Positions 1-7,343 of a stretch of DNA of 13,248 nt are shown here, piece after piece. Every line of letters starts with the position of its first letter. Position 1 is the stretch's first letter. The notes beneath the pieces were generated by a model, which made no database searches, was not told where the DNA came from, and worked only from the letters and a program-made list of their open reading frames with translations. Origin of the DNA: Hyphomicrobiales bacterium (GTDB lineage: Bacteria; Pseudomonadota; Alphaproteobacteria; Rhizobiales; Beijerinckiaceae); assembly GCA_900299065.1 (NCBI GenBank), contig OMIJ01000123.1, positions 1 through 13,248 on the forward strand, in the 5' to 3' direction. The translations under genes and the position numbers were made by a program.

Positions 1-32
1 CGTCGGCAGCGTCAGATGTGTATAAGAGACAG
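1..32 (+). other. Nextera/Tn5 sequencing adapter (artefact)
   Basis: These bases match the Illumina Nextera Read-1 transposase adapter lacking only its first T. Positions 14-32 are the 19-base Tn5 mosaic end (AGATGTGTATAAGAGACAG). This is library-construction sequence left on the contig end, not genomic DNA. It creates a false ATG at 16-18 that reads MCIRDR in frame with the truncated ATP-synthase gene that follows; that peptide is a known adapter translation. The match is seen directly in the sequence and relies on recall of the standard adapter. Confidence 0.97.
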
Positions 33-423
33 GCCACGTGTTGCTCATATTCTTGAGACGCGTGCAGCCAAAATTTCCGGCGATCTTGAACAAGCCAATG
101 CCATGCGTGCCAAAGTGGATGCCACGGCAGCGGCTTATGAAGAGACTCTCGCCAATGCCAAGGCGCAAGCCACAACCACAGCACAGCAAGTGCGCGACAA
201 GATTGCGGCTGATGCGATTGCCCAGCGCAAAACATTGCAGGGTGAATTGAGCGCCAAGCTGGCAGCTGCTGAAGCGCGCATCCACGATGCCAAAGTGCAT
301 GCAATGGAAAATGTCGGTGAGATCGCCAGCGATGCGGCGGCAGACATTGTCCAACAGATCACTGGCCAGTCGCCGGAATATTCCCAGCTCAAGGCCGCGA
401 TTGCGGCTACGACAAAAATCTAA
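33..423 (+). CDS. atpF': F0F1 ATP synthase subunit b' (3' part only)
   Basis: This is the C-terminal 129 residues of a stator subunit of the F-type ATP synthase. The peripheral stalk holds the F1 head still while the c-ring turns at the inner membrane. What remains begins PRVAHILETRAAKISGDLEQ, the usual stretch just after the single membrane helix. A long, alanine-, lysine- and glutamate-rich coiled coil follows, with a C-terminal segment ending near SPEYSQLKAAI. The family is normally about 160-190 residues, so the membrane anchor and true start are missing, lost at the contig end and replaced by adapter. A second b-type gene starts 20 bases downstream, the b'-then-b order of alphaproteobacterial F0 operons. 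I therefore call this copy b' and the next one b; the two could be named the other way round in some genomes. Confidence 0.88.
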
Positions 424-443
424 GACGAAAGGGAGAATGATCC

Positions 444-929
444 ATGAGTCTTGATGCAGAATTCTTTGTCGCTCTTGGCTTTGTGCTGTTTGTGTGCCTT
501 TTGGGCTATCTAGGTGTGCACAGACAATTGCTTGCTGCCCTTGATGGCCGCAGCACAAGCATTGCCAATGAATTGGCTGAAGCCAAGCGCCTGCGCGAAG
601 AGGCGGCCGCTGTGCTCGCTTCCTATGAAAAGAAACGCACGGAAGTTGAGAGCGAAGCCAATGCGATCATTGCGAAAGCCAAGGCAGATGCCGAAGCTTT
701 GATGCGCGATGCAACCAATCGCATGATCGACTTTGTTGATCGTCACACCAAGCAGGCAGAAGAAAAGATCTCCATGGCTGAATCGCAGGCGCGTTCAGAG
801 GTTCGCGCCGCTGCGGCGGATGCTGCTATCAAGGCTGTCGAAATCATTCTACATGACAAAGTGCAAGGCCCGCTCGCCAATGAGCTGATCATGAAAGATA
901 TTGGCTCGCTGAAGTCGCGCCTCAACTGA
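444..929 (+). CDS. atpF: F0F1 ATP synthase subunit b
   Basis: A complete 161-residue stator b subunit that pairs with b' to form the peripheral stalk of ATP synthase. Residues about 6-27 (FFVALGFVLFVCLLGYLGV) are one hydrophobic membrane helix. After that comes a long charged coiled coil with repeated Ala/Glu/Lys heptads (about residues 40-125) and a C-terminal region for binding F1/delta. The length is normal for the family. The ATG at 444 follows a GGGAGA ribosome-binding site at 431-436, 20 bases after the b' stop, so the two are co-translated parts of one F0 operon whose upstream genes (a, c, probably atpI) lie off the contig. A hairpin follows at 956-993, so this is probably the last gene of the operon. 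Confidence 0.95.
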   Translation: MSLDAEFFVALGFVLFVCLLGYLGVHRQLLAALDGRSTSIANELAEAKRLREEAAAVLASYEKKRTEVESEANAIIAKAKADAEALMRDATNRMIDFVDRHTKQAEEKISMAESQARSEVRAAAADAAIKAVEIILHDKVQGPLANELIMKDIGSLKSRLN

Positions 930-955
930 GCTTTAGTTATAGCCGGACTCTCTTC

Positions 956-993
956 GGGGGTTAGCAAACTGCCAAACCAGATTGCTAGCCCCC
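956..993 (+). terminator. Hairpin terminator after the atp operon
   Basis: An inverted repeat with 12-base arms (956-967 and 982-993), one G-T pair and a 14-base loop is followed by TTTCAATTT. It lies 27 bases after the atpF stop. Its right arm overlaps the stop codon (985-987) of the convergent MBL-fold gene, so it separates the two convergent units. The T-tract favours use on the + strand; on the - strand there is no T run. Confidence 0.65.
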
Positions 994-1908
994 TTTCAAT
1001 TTATAATGCCCATCAAGGCTGGCATGACCAGATTCTGCCTCAATGAAATTGCGGTTCAGCAAATCTTCCAGATGCGCCAGAACTGACAGTGATGCGCCCA
1101 TGGTGAGGCGTGGGTCAATGCCTTCGTAAATACGTGCGACGATTTCTGCGATTGTCCCCTGATCTGATGCAAGGCATTTGAGGATAGCCGCTTCACGCTG
1201 GCGTCTATGCTGGGCAAGGCCCCGCATGAATCTTTGTGGATCTTGAACAGGACCGCCATGACCGGGCCAGAAGATATGTTCTCCTCTAGATCTAAGTTTT
1301 TCAAGCGAAGCCATATAATCGGCCATATTACCGTCAGGCGGCGCGACAATGGTGGTGGACCAGGCCATCACATGATCGCCGGAGAAAAGGCTGTTTTCTT
1401 CCGGCAAAGCAAAACATAAATGGTTTGATGCATGGCCCGGAGTAGCAATGGCTTCGAGATGAAAACCATCAGCGCTCAGCACATCGCCATTTTGCATGAT
1501 GAGATCTGGGAGATGATCAAGATCATGGCTGGCATCAATGCGCCCTATGGTCTTAGTTTGATCGGGCTGATGAGGCGCACAGCCGATGATTTTAGCCCCT
1601 GTGGCTGCCTTAATGGCGCGTGCGGCGGGCGAATGATCGCGATGGGTATGTGTGATGACGATGTGATCAATGCTCTCCCCCCGCAATTGCATCAGCAAAA
1701 GCTCGATATGCTCGGCCACATCGGGACCAGGATCAATCAGGGCCAGATGGCCTTTGCCTAAAATATAAGTACAAGTGCCAGTAAAAGTGAAAGGGCCCTT
1801 ATTGGGGGCCAGCACACGGCGCACCAGCGGCGAAAGGCTTTGCACCAACCCCGGATCGGCAAGCAAGGTGCGATCAAAAATGATGTCGTCCTTAGACTGA
1901 TCGCTCAT
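985..1908 (-). CDS. MBL-fold metallo-hydrolase, LACTB2-like
   Basis: A 307-residue metallo-beta-lactamase-fold hydrolase. The zinc motif is HTHRDH at residues 87-92. Further metal ligands are expected at H159 (TPGH), D178 (SGDHV) and H217 (WPGHG), so the dinuclear site looks complete. Residues about 240-307 look like the winged-helix tail found in LACTB2-type members, which include a metal-dependent endoribonuclease, while close bacterial relatives are mostly annotated only as hydrolases. There is no signal peptide, so it should be cytoplasmic. The ATG at 1908 has an AGGTG ribosome-binding site 8 bases upstream. It is transcribed toward the atp operon and divergently from bioY, so it is probably monocistronic. 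The substrate (thioester, RNA or another ester) cannot be read from the sequence. Confidence 0.88.
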   Translation of the reverse strand: MSDQSKDDIIFDRTLLADPGLVQSLSPLVRRVLAPNKGPFTFTGTCTYILGKGHLALIDPGPDVAEHIELLLMQLRGESIDHIVITHTHRDHSPAARAIKAATGAKIIGCAPHQPDQTKTIGRIDASHDLDHLPDLIMQNGDVLSADGFHLEAIATPGHASNHLCFALPEENSLFSGDHVMAWSTTIVAPPDGNMADYMASLEKLRSRGEHIFWPGHGGPVQDPQRFMRGLAQHRRQREAAILKCLASDQGTIAEIVARIYEGIDPRLTMGASLSVLAHLEDLLNRNFIEAESGHASLDGHYKLKGG

Positions 1909-1964
1909 AATGCGGCACCTTGTCTAAAAGCTGTGGCCCGCCTTGCGGGTTGGGCTGCGAGAAT

Positions 1965-1974
1965 TTATACATCA
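1965..1974 (+). promoter_or_regulatory. Possible BioR-like operator upstream of bioY
   Basis: TTATACATCA resembles the palindromic BioR operator of alphaproteobacteria (roughly TTATMKATAA) at 8 of 10 positions and lies 66 bases before the bioY start. BioR sites upstream of bioY are known in this class. The right half is degenerate, so this is only a weak candidate found by eye. Confidence 0.25.
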
Positions 1975-2039
1975 ATGCAGCTATAGACGTGAAGGCAAGT
2001 TGAAAGCCATCTCCCAAGGGAGCCTAAAAGGAGCGACAC

Positions 2040-2639
2040 ATGCGGCAGGATCATTTCTCCACCCTCGCCTCGGCCCTCTGGCCTGCTGCGCAAGCCAATG
2101 CTACCCGCACAGCCCGGCTGATGATGCTGGCTTTTGGTGGAACGGTTGCCTTGACGGTTTCAGCCAAAGTGCAAGTGCCCTTTTATCCCGTACCTCTGAC
2201 ACTGCAGACTTTGGTGGTGCTCGTTCTTGGGGCTGCTTATGGCAGCCGTCTGGCGAGCGCAACGATTGCCCTTTACTTGCTTGAAGGTGCGCTTGGTTTG
2301 CCTGTTTTTGCAGGCACGCCGGAAAAAGGCGTGGGCCTTGCTTATATGATGGGACCAACAGGCGGCTTTCTCGTCGGCTTTTTGATTGCAGCTGCCTTTG
2401 TCGGCTTATGTGCAGAACGCGGGCTGGATCGCTCAATCCCTAAATTGCTTGCCGTCATGACCATTGGTCATGCGCTGATCTTTGCCTGCGGCCTTGGCTG
2501 GCTGGCTATGATGATTGGCTGGCCAACCGCTTATTATGCCGGGGCCGAGCCCTTTTTGCTCGCAACTTTGCTGAAGACCTTGCTGGCGGGTGTTTTGCTG
2601 CCGGGTCTTTGGATGATCGTGCCGGGCAAGCAAGACTAA
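2040..2639 (+). CDS. bioY: BioY-family biotin transporter S component
   Basis: A 199-residue integral membrane protein of the BioY family, the substrate-binding component of an energy-coupling-factor (ECF) vitamin transporter that imports biotin. Family hallmarks are visible: the VPFYPVPLTLQT segment (residues 46-57), GLPVF (86-90), the PTGGFLVGF motif (106-114) and a conserved Lys near the last helix (K179). About six hydrophobic helices span the chain, which has normal BioY length. The start ATG follows AAAAGGAG (2026-2033). No bioM/bioN ATPase or coupling genes are present here, so it either works alone, as some BioY proteins are reported to do, or borrows components from elsewhere. The VOC dioxygenase gene begins 32 bases downstream on the same strand, so co-transcription is likely, although no link in function is evident. 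Confidence 0.92.
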   Translation: MRQDHFSTLASALWPAAQANATRTARLMMLAFGGTVALTVSAKVQVPFYPVPLTLQTLVVLVLGAAYGSRLASATIALYLLEGALGLPVFAGTPEKGVGLAYMMGPTGGFLVGFLIAAAFVGLCAERGLDRSIPKLLAVMTIGHALIFACGLGWLAMMIGWPTAYYAGAEPFLLATLLKTLLAGVLLPGLWMIVPGKQD

Positions 2640-2671
2640 TCAAGCGGGGATAGAGCAGGCAGGAGAGAAAC

Positions 2672-3553
2672 ATGATTCAGGTCAAACGTCTTGGACATGC
2701 CACTTTCTCCACTCCCGATCTCGACCGACAGATTGAATATTGGCGAGATGTTGTTGGCCTGACTTTGATCGAGCGCAGTGCCAATCAAGTCTTATTCGCC
2801 ACCAAGCTTGGACAAGAAGCTATATGCCTTGAGCGCGATCCTGATGTCCGCCTCTTGCGCCTTGCCTTTCAAGTGAACCCTGGCTCTGATCTGGGCGAAT
2901 TGATTGCAAATCTGCAAAAGCATGGCGTGAAGGCTGAGCGTCGCTCAGATATTTCGCGCGGCGTGCGTGAGGCTGTGGTGTTCACAGATCCCAAGGGCAC
3001 GTTGATCGAAGTCTATGCCGATTATCACTTTCACCCCCAAGAAAAGGCCGAGCGCGGCATAAGCCCGCTGAAATTCGGCCATGTAGCTTATCGGGTTGAA
3101 GATGTCGATAAATTGGTGAATTTCTACACGGATGTGCTGGGTTTTCGTGTGTCAGATTGGATGGGTGATCATTTCGCCTTTCTGCGCTGTTCGCCCGATC
3201 ATCACACCATTAATTTCGTGCGCTATGATCAGCCTGCGCTTCATCACATTGCCTTTGAGGTGCGCGACTGGAGCGATATGCATCGCACCTGTGAGACTCT
3301 CACGCGCAATAATATACCTCTGCTGTGGGGGCCGATCCGCCATGTGGTGGGCCATAATGTTGCCGCCTATCATCGCAATCCCGATCAATTGCGCATTGAG
3401 ATGTTCTGCGAAATGGATCAGATGCGGGATGAGGAGTTAGGCTATTGGGAGCCGCGCCCCTGGCATGAGGAAATGCCCTTGCGGCCCAAACGCTGGCCTA
3501 AAGATACGCTGCGCGCCCAATGGGTGTTTGGATCTCATCATAATTATTATTGA
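2672..3553 (+). CDS. VOC-family extradiol ring-cleavage dioxygenase
   Basis: A 293-residue type I extradiol dioxygenase made of two vicinal-oxygen-chelate modules (about residues 5-118 and 133-248). Such enzymes use Fe(II) or Mn(II) to cleave catechol-type rings next to the two hydroxyls. In the C-terminal module the 2-His-1-Glu metal triad is visible as H137 (KFGHVAY), H192 (LHHIAFEV) and E243 (LRIEMFCE). H224 (GPIRHVVGH) and Y233 fit the second-shell catalytic His and Tyr of BphC/catechol 2,3-dioxygenase enzymes. The N-terminal module lacks a full triad, as is usual. A C-terminal tail of about 45 residues rich in Trp, Pro and Arg follows. The start ATG follows AGGAGA (2661-2666). A PhzS-like hydroxylase gene lies 61 bases downstream on the same strand, consistent with hydroxylation followed by ring cleavage. 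The aromatic substrate is unknown. Confidence 0.88.
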   Translation: MIQVKRLGHATFSTPDLDRQIEYWRDVVGLTLIERSANQVLFATKLGQEAICLERDPDVRLLRLAFQVNPGSDLGELIANLQKHGVKAERRSDISRGVREAVVFTDPKGTLIEVYADYHFHPQEKAERGISPLKFGHVAYRVEDVDKLVNFYTDVLGFRVSDWMGDHFAFLRCSPDHHTINFVRYDQPALHHIAFEVRDWSDMHRTCETLTRNNIPLLWGPIRHVVGHNVAAYHRNPDQLRIEMFCEMDQMRDEELGYWEPRPWHEEMPLRPKRWPKDTLRAQWVFGSHHNYY

Positions 3554-3614
3554 GCTTGCAAAAAGGCTTGCATTTGGCCTTCACATCAACTCTCAACGCT
3601 GACAGGAAATCACC

Positions 3615-4835
3615 ATGCATATTGCCATTGCAGGCGGCGGAATTGCCGGACTTTCACTAGCTCTCAACCTGCATCGTCTTGGCATTTCCTGCACAGTTTT
3701 TGAACGCGCACCCGAAGTCAAAGAAATCGGCGTTGGTATTACAATTCTGCCTCATGCGATGAAGGAATTTACCGCTCTTGGCATAGATAAAGAATTGGAA
3801 GCGCAAGGGATCGAAAATCTGGACAGCTGCTTCTTCAATCGGTTCGGTCAGCTGATTTATAAAGAGCCGCGTGGCCGTCACGCAGGCTATGATGTGCCTG
3901 AAGTTGGCATTCATCGGGGCCGCTTGCACCTCACGCTGTTCAAGGCTGCACGCCAGCGGCTTGGTGCAGATCACATTCTCACTGATTATAAATGCATCGG
4001 CTTTGAACAGGATGACAGCGGCATCACGGCACATTTTGAGACTGCCTCGGGACAGCGCCGCCCCTCAGTGCGCGCAGATGCGCTGATTGCCTGCGATGGC
4101 ATAAATTCGGTCATCCGCAAACAGCTCTATCCTGACGATGCGATAGCCTTTGGCGGGATTAACACATGGCGCGGCATTACTCGCCATAAGCCCATACTTT
4201 CCGGGCGCAGCTATATGCGCGTGGGCTCGATCAGAACTGGCAAGATTGTCATTTATCCCATCATCAATGATGTGGATGGACAGGGTAATCAGCTGATCAA
4301 TTGGATGGCGGAGATTGAAGGCAGCACATTTCATAAAAATGATTGGAACGAAGCAGGCAAGCTTGAAGACTTCCATCATATCTACAAAGATTGGACCTTC
4401 GACTGGCTGGATGTCTCAGCCTTGATCCGCAATTCTGAAATGATCCTTGAATATCCCATGGTTGATAAAGATCCTGTTGATCAATGGACTTTTGGCCGTG
4501 TGACACTGGCTGGCGATGCGGCTCATCCCATGTATCCGCGCGGTTCAAACGGCTCGGCCCAAGGCGCGATTGATGCGCGCACATTGGCCGATTGTCTGGC
4601 CCGTGAACCGGATATTGTCAGCGCCCTGAAAGCCTATGATTCTCTCAGAGTAGGCCCTGCCAATAAAGTGGTGCTAACTAATCGCTCAAATCCGCCTGAC
4701 TTCATCAACATCAAGGTTGAAGATCTGGTTGGCGATCGCCCGTTTGATGATCTTGATAAATATATCACCCAAGATGAATTGCGGGCGCTGTCCGACAATT
4801 ACAAAAAGATTGCCGGATTTGCCTTATCCAAATGA
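3615..4835 (+). CDS. FAD-dependent aromatic monooxygenase, PhzS-like
   Basis: A 406-residue class A flavoprotein monooxygenase, which would use NAD(P)H and O2 to hydroxylate an aromatic ring. The Rossmann GxGxxG is at residues 7-12 (GGGIAG), with E30 at the end of the second strand for ribose binding. The DG motif is CDGINSVIR (160-168), and the GD motif with FAD contacts is LAGDAAHPMYPRGSNG (298-313). The length and the segments GVGITILPHAM, QLINWMAEIE and DWTFDWLDVSALIR resemble the subfamily containing PhzS (5-methylphenazine-1-carboxylate 1-monooxygenase); salicylate hydroxylase-like enzymes are more distant. The start has an AGGAAA ribosome-binding site (3604-3609). It probably shares a transcript with the ring-cleavage dioxygenase 61 bases upstream. 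The stop codon sits inside the left arm of a long hairpin. No evidence points to phenazine as the actual substrate. Confidence 0.9.
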   Translation: MHIAIAGGGIAGLSLALNLHRLGISCTVFERAPEVKEIGVGITILPHAMKEFTALGIDKELEAQGIENLDSCFFNRFGQLIYKEPRGRHAGYDVPEVGIHRGRLHLTLFKAARQRLGADHILTDYKCIGFEQDDSGITAHFETASGQRRPSVRADALIACDGINSVIRKQLYPDDAIAFGGINTWRGITRHKPILSGRSYMRVGSIRTGKIVIYPIINDVDGQGNQLINWMAEIEGSTFHKNDWNEAGKLEDFHHIYKDWTFDWLDVSALIRNSEMILEYPMVDKDPVDQWTFGRVTLAGDAAHPMYPRGSNGSAQGAIDARTLADCLAREPDIVSALKAYDSLRVGPANKVVLTNRSNPPDFINIKVEDLVGDRPFDDLDKYITQDELRALSDNYKKIAGFALSK

Positions 4836-4863
4836 AGATAGCCTGCCAGCTTCATTTGGATAA
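4824..4863. terminator. Bidirectional hairpin between convergent genes
   Basis: A perfect 14-base inverted repeat (4824-4837 and 4850-4863) with a 12-base loop lies between the convergent monooxygenase and acyl-CoA dehydrogenase genes. The monooxygenase stop codon (4833-4835) is within the left arm. Beyond the arms, CGGATT and AATCCG could extend pairing with a 4-base bulge. Neither side has a strong T run, so it may end transcription poorly, or instead act as a 3'-end stabilising structure for both messages. Confidence 0.6.
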
Positions 4864-4871
4864 TCCGAGAA

Positions 4872-6023
4872 TTAATAGGCTTTAAGCACATGGCGGGCGA
4901 TGACTGTCTTCATCACTTCGCTAGCGCCTTCAGTGATGCGATAAGAGCGCTGTTGCCGCCAGAATTTTTCAATAGGCAGATCTGTGGTCAGGCCAATGCC
5001 ACCGTGAATCTGCATACACATATCGGCCGCCTTGAACGCCATTTCATCTGCATAATATTTGCAGATATAGGCATCGGTGCGGGCATCCTGCCCGGCTTCA
5101 ATCTGGCAGGCGGCATTATAAACCAGCAGGCGCGCCGCCTGTAATTCAATATACATATCGGCGAGCATCCATTGAATGCCCTGACGATCCGCAAGGGGCT
5201 TGCCAAAGGTCACACGCTGCTTAGCATAAGATGTCGCAAGTTCCAGACAGCGCTCAGCAACGCCTAATGCGCGGGCGCCATGGCTCACGCGGCCAACACC
5301 CAACCATTTCTGTCCCAGCTTGAAGCCCTCGCCCTCACCGCCCACGCGATGCGAGACGGGGACCTTCACATTATCGAAAATAATCTCCCAAGGCTGGTCG
5401 CCCATCATCGTATTATAACGCGCGCCGAGCTTGACGCCTGGCGTGTCGAAATCAACGAGAAAGCAGGATATGCCGCCTTTTGACCCTTTCGAGCGATCCG
5501 TTGCTGCCATTAATTGCATGAAGTCAGATTTGCCAGCGCCAGATATAAAGCGCTTTGTGCCATTGATCACATAATGATCGCCCTGCCGCACAGCTGTCGT
5601 GCGCATGCTGCCGGGATCAGAGCCCGCATCAGGTTCTGTCTGGGCAAAGCAGGCGCGTTTCTCTCCGCGCAAAACGGGAAGAAGATATTTCTCCTTCATC
5701 TCGCCTTCGAGAGAATAGAGAATAGCGCGTACATTCGGGCCTAAAATACTGCCGCCGCGAGATGGCAAAGCAATGGTGCGCGCCAGCTCTTGCCAGACCA
5801 CGACACAGGCCAAAAGGCCCATATCACCGCCGCCAAATTCAGCCGGAACATCCATCATCCAAAGCCCCATGTCTTTAATATGGGATTCGAATTTCTGGCG
5901 ATATTCCGGCTTCAACTCCTGACCTTCACAGGTTTCGCGCTCGACCGGTATCATTTGCGTATCGACGAAGCGACGCAATTGATCCTTGAGCATGCGCAAT
6001 TCTTCGGGAAGCTGAAAATCCAT
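4872..6023 (-). CDS. Acyl-CoA dehydrogenase
   Basis: A 383-residue FAD-dependent acyl-CoA dehydrogenase, which introduces a 2,3-double bond into an acyl-CoA and passes electrons to ETF. The usual architecture is present: an N-terminal helical domain (1-120), a middle beta domain opening with CFAQTEPDAGSD (125-136) for flavin contact, and a C-terminal helical domain with RVTFGKPLADRQ (270-281) and the QIHGGIGLT signature (338-346). E365 in YRITEGASEVMK lies where the catalytic base of medium-chain enzymes lies. The ATG at 6023 has an AGAGG site a few bases upstream. It is the second gene of a unit with the TctC-like binding protein, 44 bases downstream of that gene's stop. Its acyl-CoA substrate cannot be deduced; short branched, dicarboxylic or aryl chains are all possible. 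Confidence 0.92.
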   Translation of the reverse strand: MDFQLPEELRMLKDQLRRFVDTQMIPVERETCEGQELKPEYRQKFESHIKDMGLWMMDVPAEFGGGDMGLLACVVVWQELARTIALPSRGGSILGPNVRAILYSLEGEMKEKYLLPVLRGEKRACFAQTEPDAGSDPGSMRTTAVRQGDHYVINGTKRFISGAGKSDFMQLMAATDRSKGSKGGISCFLVDFDTPGVKLGARYNTMMGDQPWEIIFDNVKVPVSHRVGGEGEGFKLGQKWLGVGRVSHGARALGVAERCLELATSYAKQRVTFGKPLADRQGIQWMLADMYIELQAARLLVYNAACQIEAGQDARTDAYICKYYADEMAFKAADMCMQIHGGIGLTTDLPIEKFWRQQRSYRITEGASEVMKTVIARHVLKAY

Positions 6024-6067
6024 TATGGCCTCTGTGAGGGAGTGAGTGTGAGCTTGGTTTGTTTGGT

Positions 6068-7138
6068 CTAATTCTTCTTGGGCAGATCTTCCTGCACATC
6101 CTTGGATTCGAGCGCCTTCTTAACTTGCGCAAGGACTGCAGGTGGTGCGGAGATCACTTCATTGATGATCTGGGCCAATTCGGCACCAGACATAGCATTG
6201 ATTTCTGCGCGCTGGGTTTCCGCTTCCTTGATGAATTCAGGATCTTTCAAAGTTGCGTCAAAGGCTTTACGCAAAGCCGCCACACGATCAGCTGGCACGC
6301 CGGGCGTCGTGGCAACAGGACGACCCACGGCAATGGCTTTGGACATGAAATCCAATACCGGTTGATCCTCCGGCCGCCGCGCCATTTCTTTTAGGAAAGG
6401 CACATTCGGCAGATCCTTCACCAATCCCGCCTGAATGAGCGGAATGATCAGCTTGTCGGTGATGAAACGCGGCGTTTGGGCCTGATAACTGACCCAGGGA
6501 TTAGCGCCCCTGCCCTCGACCTCCTCGCGCTCCATTGCCAGATCGACATCCTTGCCATCGCCATAACCGGCGATGATTTTGAATTTCGTGCCCAGGAGAT
6601 TGTTGTAGATGACCGGCAATTGCGTTGAGATTGAACCAGCCCCTGTGGAGCCAATCAAGGTCTCGCGATTGCGGGCATCTTCCAACGTCTTTGTTTTGGA
6701 GGTATGCCAGACAGCGAGTACCTGGCTGGAATTGCTCATATTGCCAACCCAGTTGAACTCGCGCAGATCGGCCTGAAAACTGGGATTGAGCCCCAAAGCC
6801 TGATCAACGGTGAGCCCCTGGCTGACCATGGTGAGGATAGAGCCATCGCGCGGGGCGATTTTGGCCACATAATTGGCGGCCACAATACCGCCACCGCCGG
6901 GCATATTGACGGGCAGAATGGAGGGCGTGCCGGGGATATGTTTGCCCATGAAGCGGGCAAGAAGGCGGGCATATTGATCATAGCCACCGCCGGGCGCAGA
7001 GCGGATGATCATTTTCATCTGCTTGCCGGGGCCGGTGTAGAAATCCGATACCGCATCGGCCTGAGCAGAAGCCATAGGCAGAATAGCCCAGACCGGTCCA
7101 GCCAAAATCAAAGCACTCGCCAGAAATGTTCTGCGCAT
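6068..7138 (-). CDS. Tripartite tricarboxylate transporter (TctC/Bug) solute-binding protein
   Basis: A periplasmic solute-binding protein of the Bug/TctC family, which captures carboxylates or similar small organic acids for a TctAB permease. I choose the ATG at 7138 (356 residues) because AGGGAGGT lies 4 bases upstream and a clear Sec signal peptide follows directly: MRR, then a hydrophobic stretch to about residue 24 and an Ala-rich cleavage area near ASAQADA. An upstream in-frame start at 7207 would bury this signal. Family features include the ligand-loop segment RSAPGGGYDQYARLL (46-60), NMPGGGGIVAANY (78-90) and APRDG. No tctA or tctB genes are in the window, as is common because this family is often scattered as orphans. 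It is the first gene of a probable operon with the acyl-CoA dehydrogenase. Confidence 0.88.
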   Translation of the reverse strand: MRRTFLASALILAGPVWAILPMASAQADAVSDFYTGPGKQMKMIIRSAPGGGYDQYARLLARFMGKHIPGTPSILPVNMPGGGGIVAANYVAKIAPRDGSILTMVSQGLTVDQALGLNPSFQADLREFNWVGNMSNSSQVLAVWHTSKTKTLEDARNRETLIGSTGAGSISTQLPVIYNNLLGTKFKIIAGYGDGKDVDLAMEREEVEGRGANPWVSYQAQTPRFITDKLIIPLIQAGLVKDLPNVPFLKEMARRPEDQPVLDFMSKAIAVGRPVATTPGVPADRVAALRKAFDATLKDPEFIKEAETQRAEINAMSGAELAQIINEVISAPPAVLAQVKKALESKDVQEDLPKKN

Positions 7139-7142
7139 GATG

Positions 7143-7150
7143 ACCTCCCT
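7143..7150 (-). promoter_or_regulatory. Strong ribosome-binding site fixing the tctC-like start
   Basis: AGGGAGGT on the - strand, 4 bases before the ATG at 7138. It supports this start over the in-frame upstream start at 7207. Confidence 0.8.
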
Positions 7151-7207
7151 CAAGGCTCTTAAGAGCCTCTCCACCGGACAATAGGCGCGGATTGGCCTTT
7201 GGTTCAA

Positions 7208-7343
7208 GTCACGCCTGTCTTGGCCCTATCACGCAAGAAATGGGCTAAATGAGACCGTTTACCCTATTTGGTATTTTTCACTGGATCAGCCCTAATTATG
7301 CCCTACAAACATCATCCAATCAGGGACGGAAACTTATCCAATC
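7208..7343. promoter_or_regulatory. Divergent promoter region with a 9-base direct repeat
   Basis: This gap lies between the divergent tctC-like and sulfatase-like genes (205 bases between their chosen starts), so it should carry both promoters. The sequence is AT-richer than its flanks. ATCCAATCA occurs twice, at 7314-7322 and 7336-7344, with starts 22 bases (about two helical turns) apart, just before and overlapping the sulfatase-like start. A loose TTGGTA (7268-7273) and TAATTA (7293-7298) pair is a possible sigma-70 promoter with 19-base spacing, but it is weak. No other structure was recognised. Confidence 0.35.

Noticed and set aside
16..33. ATG at 16 as the start of the first ATP-synthase gene
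   Set aside because: It lies within the adapter sequence; the true start of the gene is off the contig.
1943..2284. + strand open frame overlapping the start of bioY
   Set aside because: It runs in another frame through bioY; the bioY frame has the ribosome-binding site and the family motifs.
3548..3585. Repeated GCTTGCA motif and short inverted repeat after the dioxygenase gene
   Set aside because: The stem is only 5 bases with no T-tract; it is too weak to call a terminator.
6704..7162. Long + strand open frame opposite the TctC-like gene
   Set aside because: It is antisense to a well-supported secreted protein gene, has no recognisable domain, and its composition mirrors the opposite strand.
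7139..7207. Upstream in-frame start for the TctC-like protein at 7207
   Set aside because: It would place 23 polar residues before the signal peptide, whereas the ATG at 7138 has a strong ribosome-binding site and begins a normal signal sequence.
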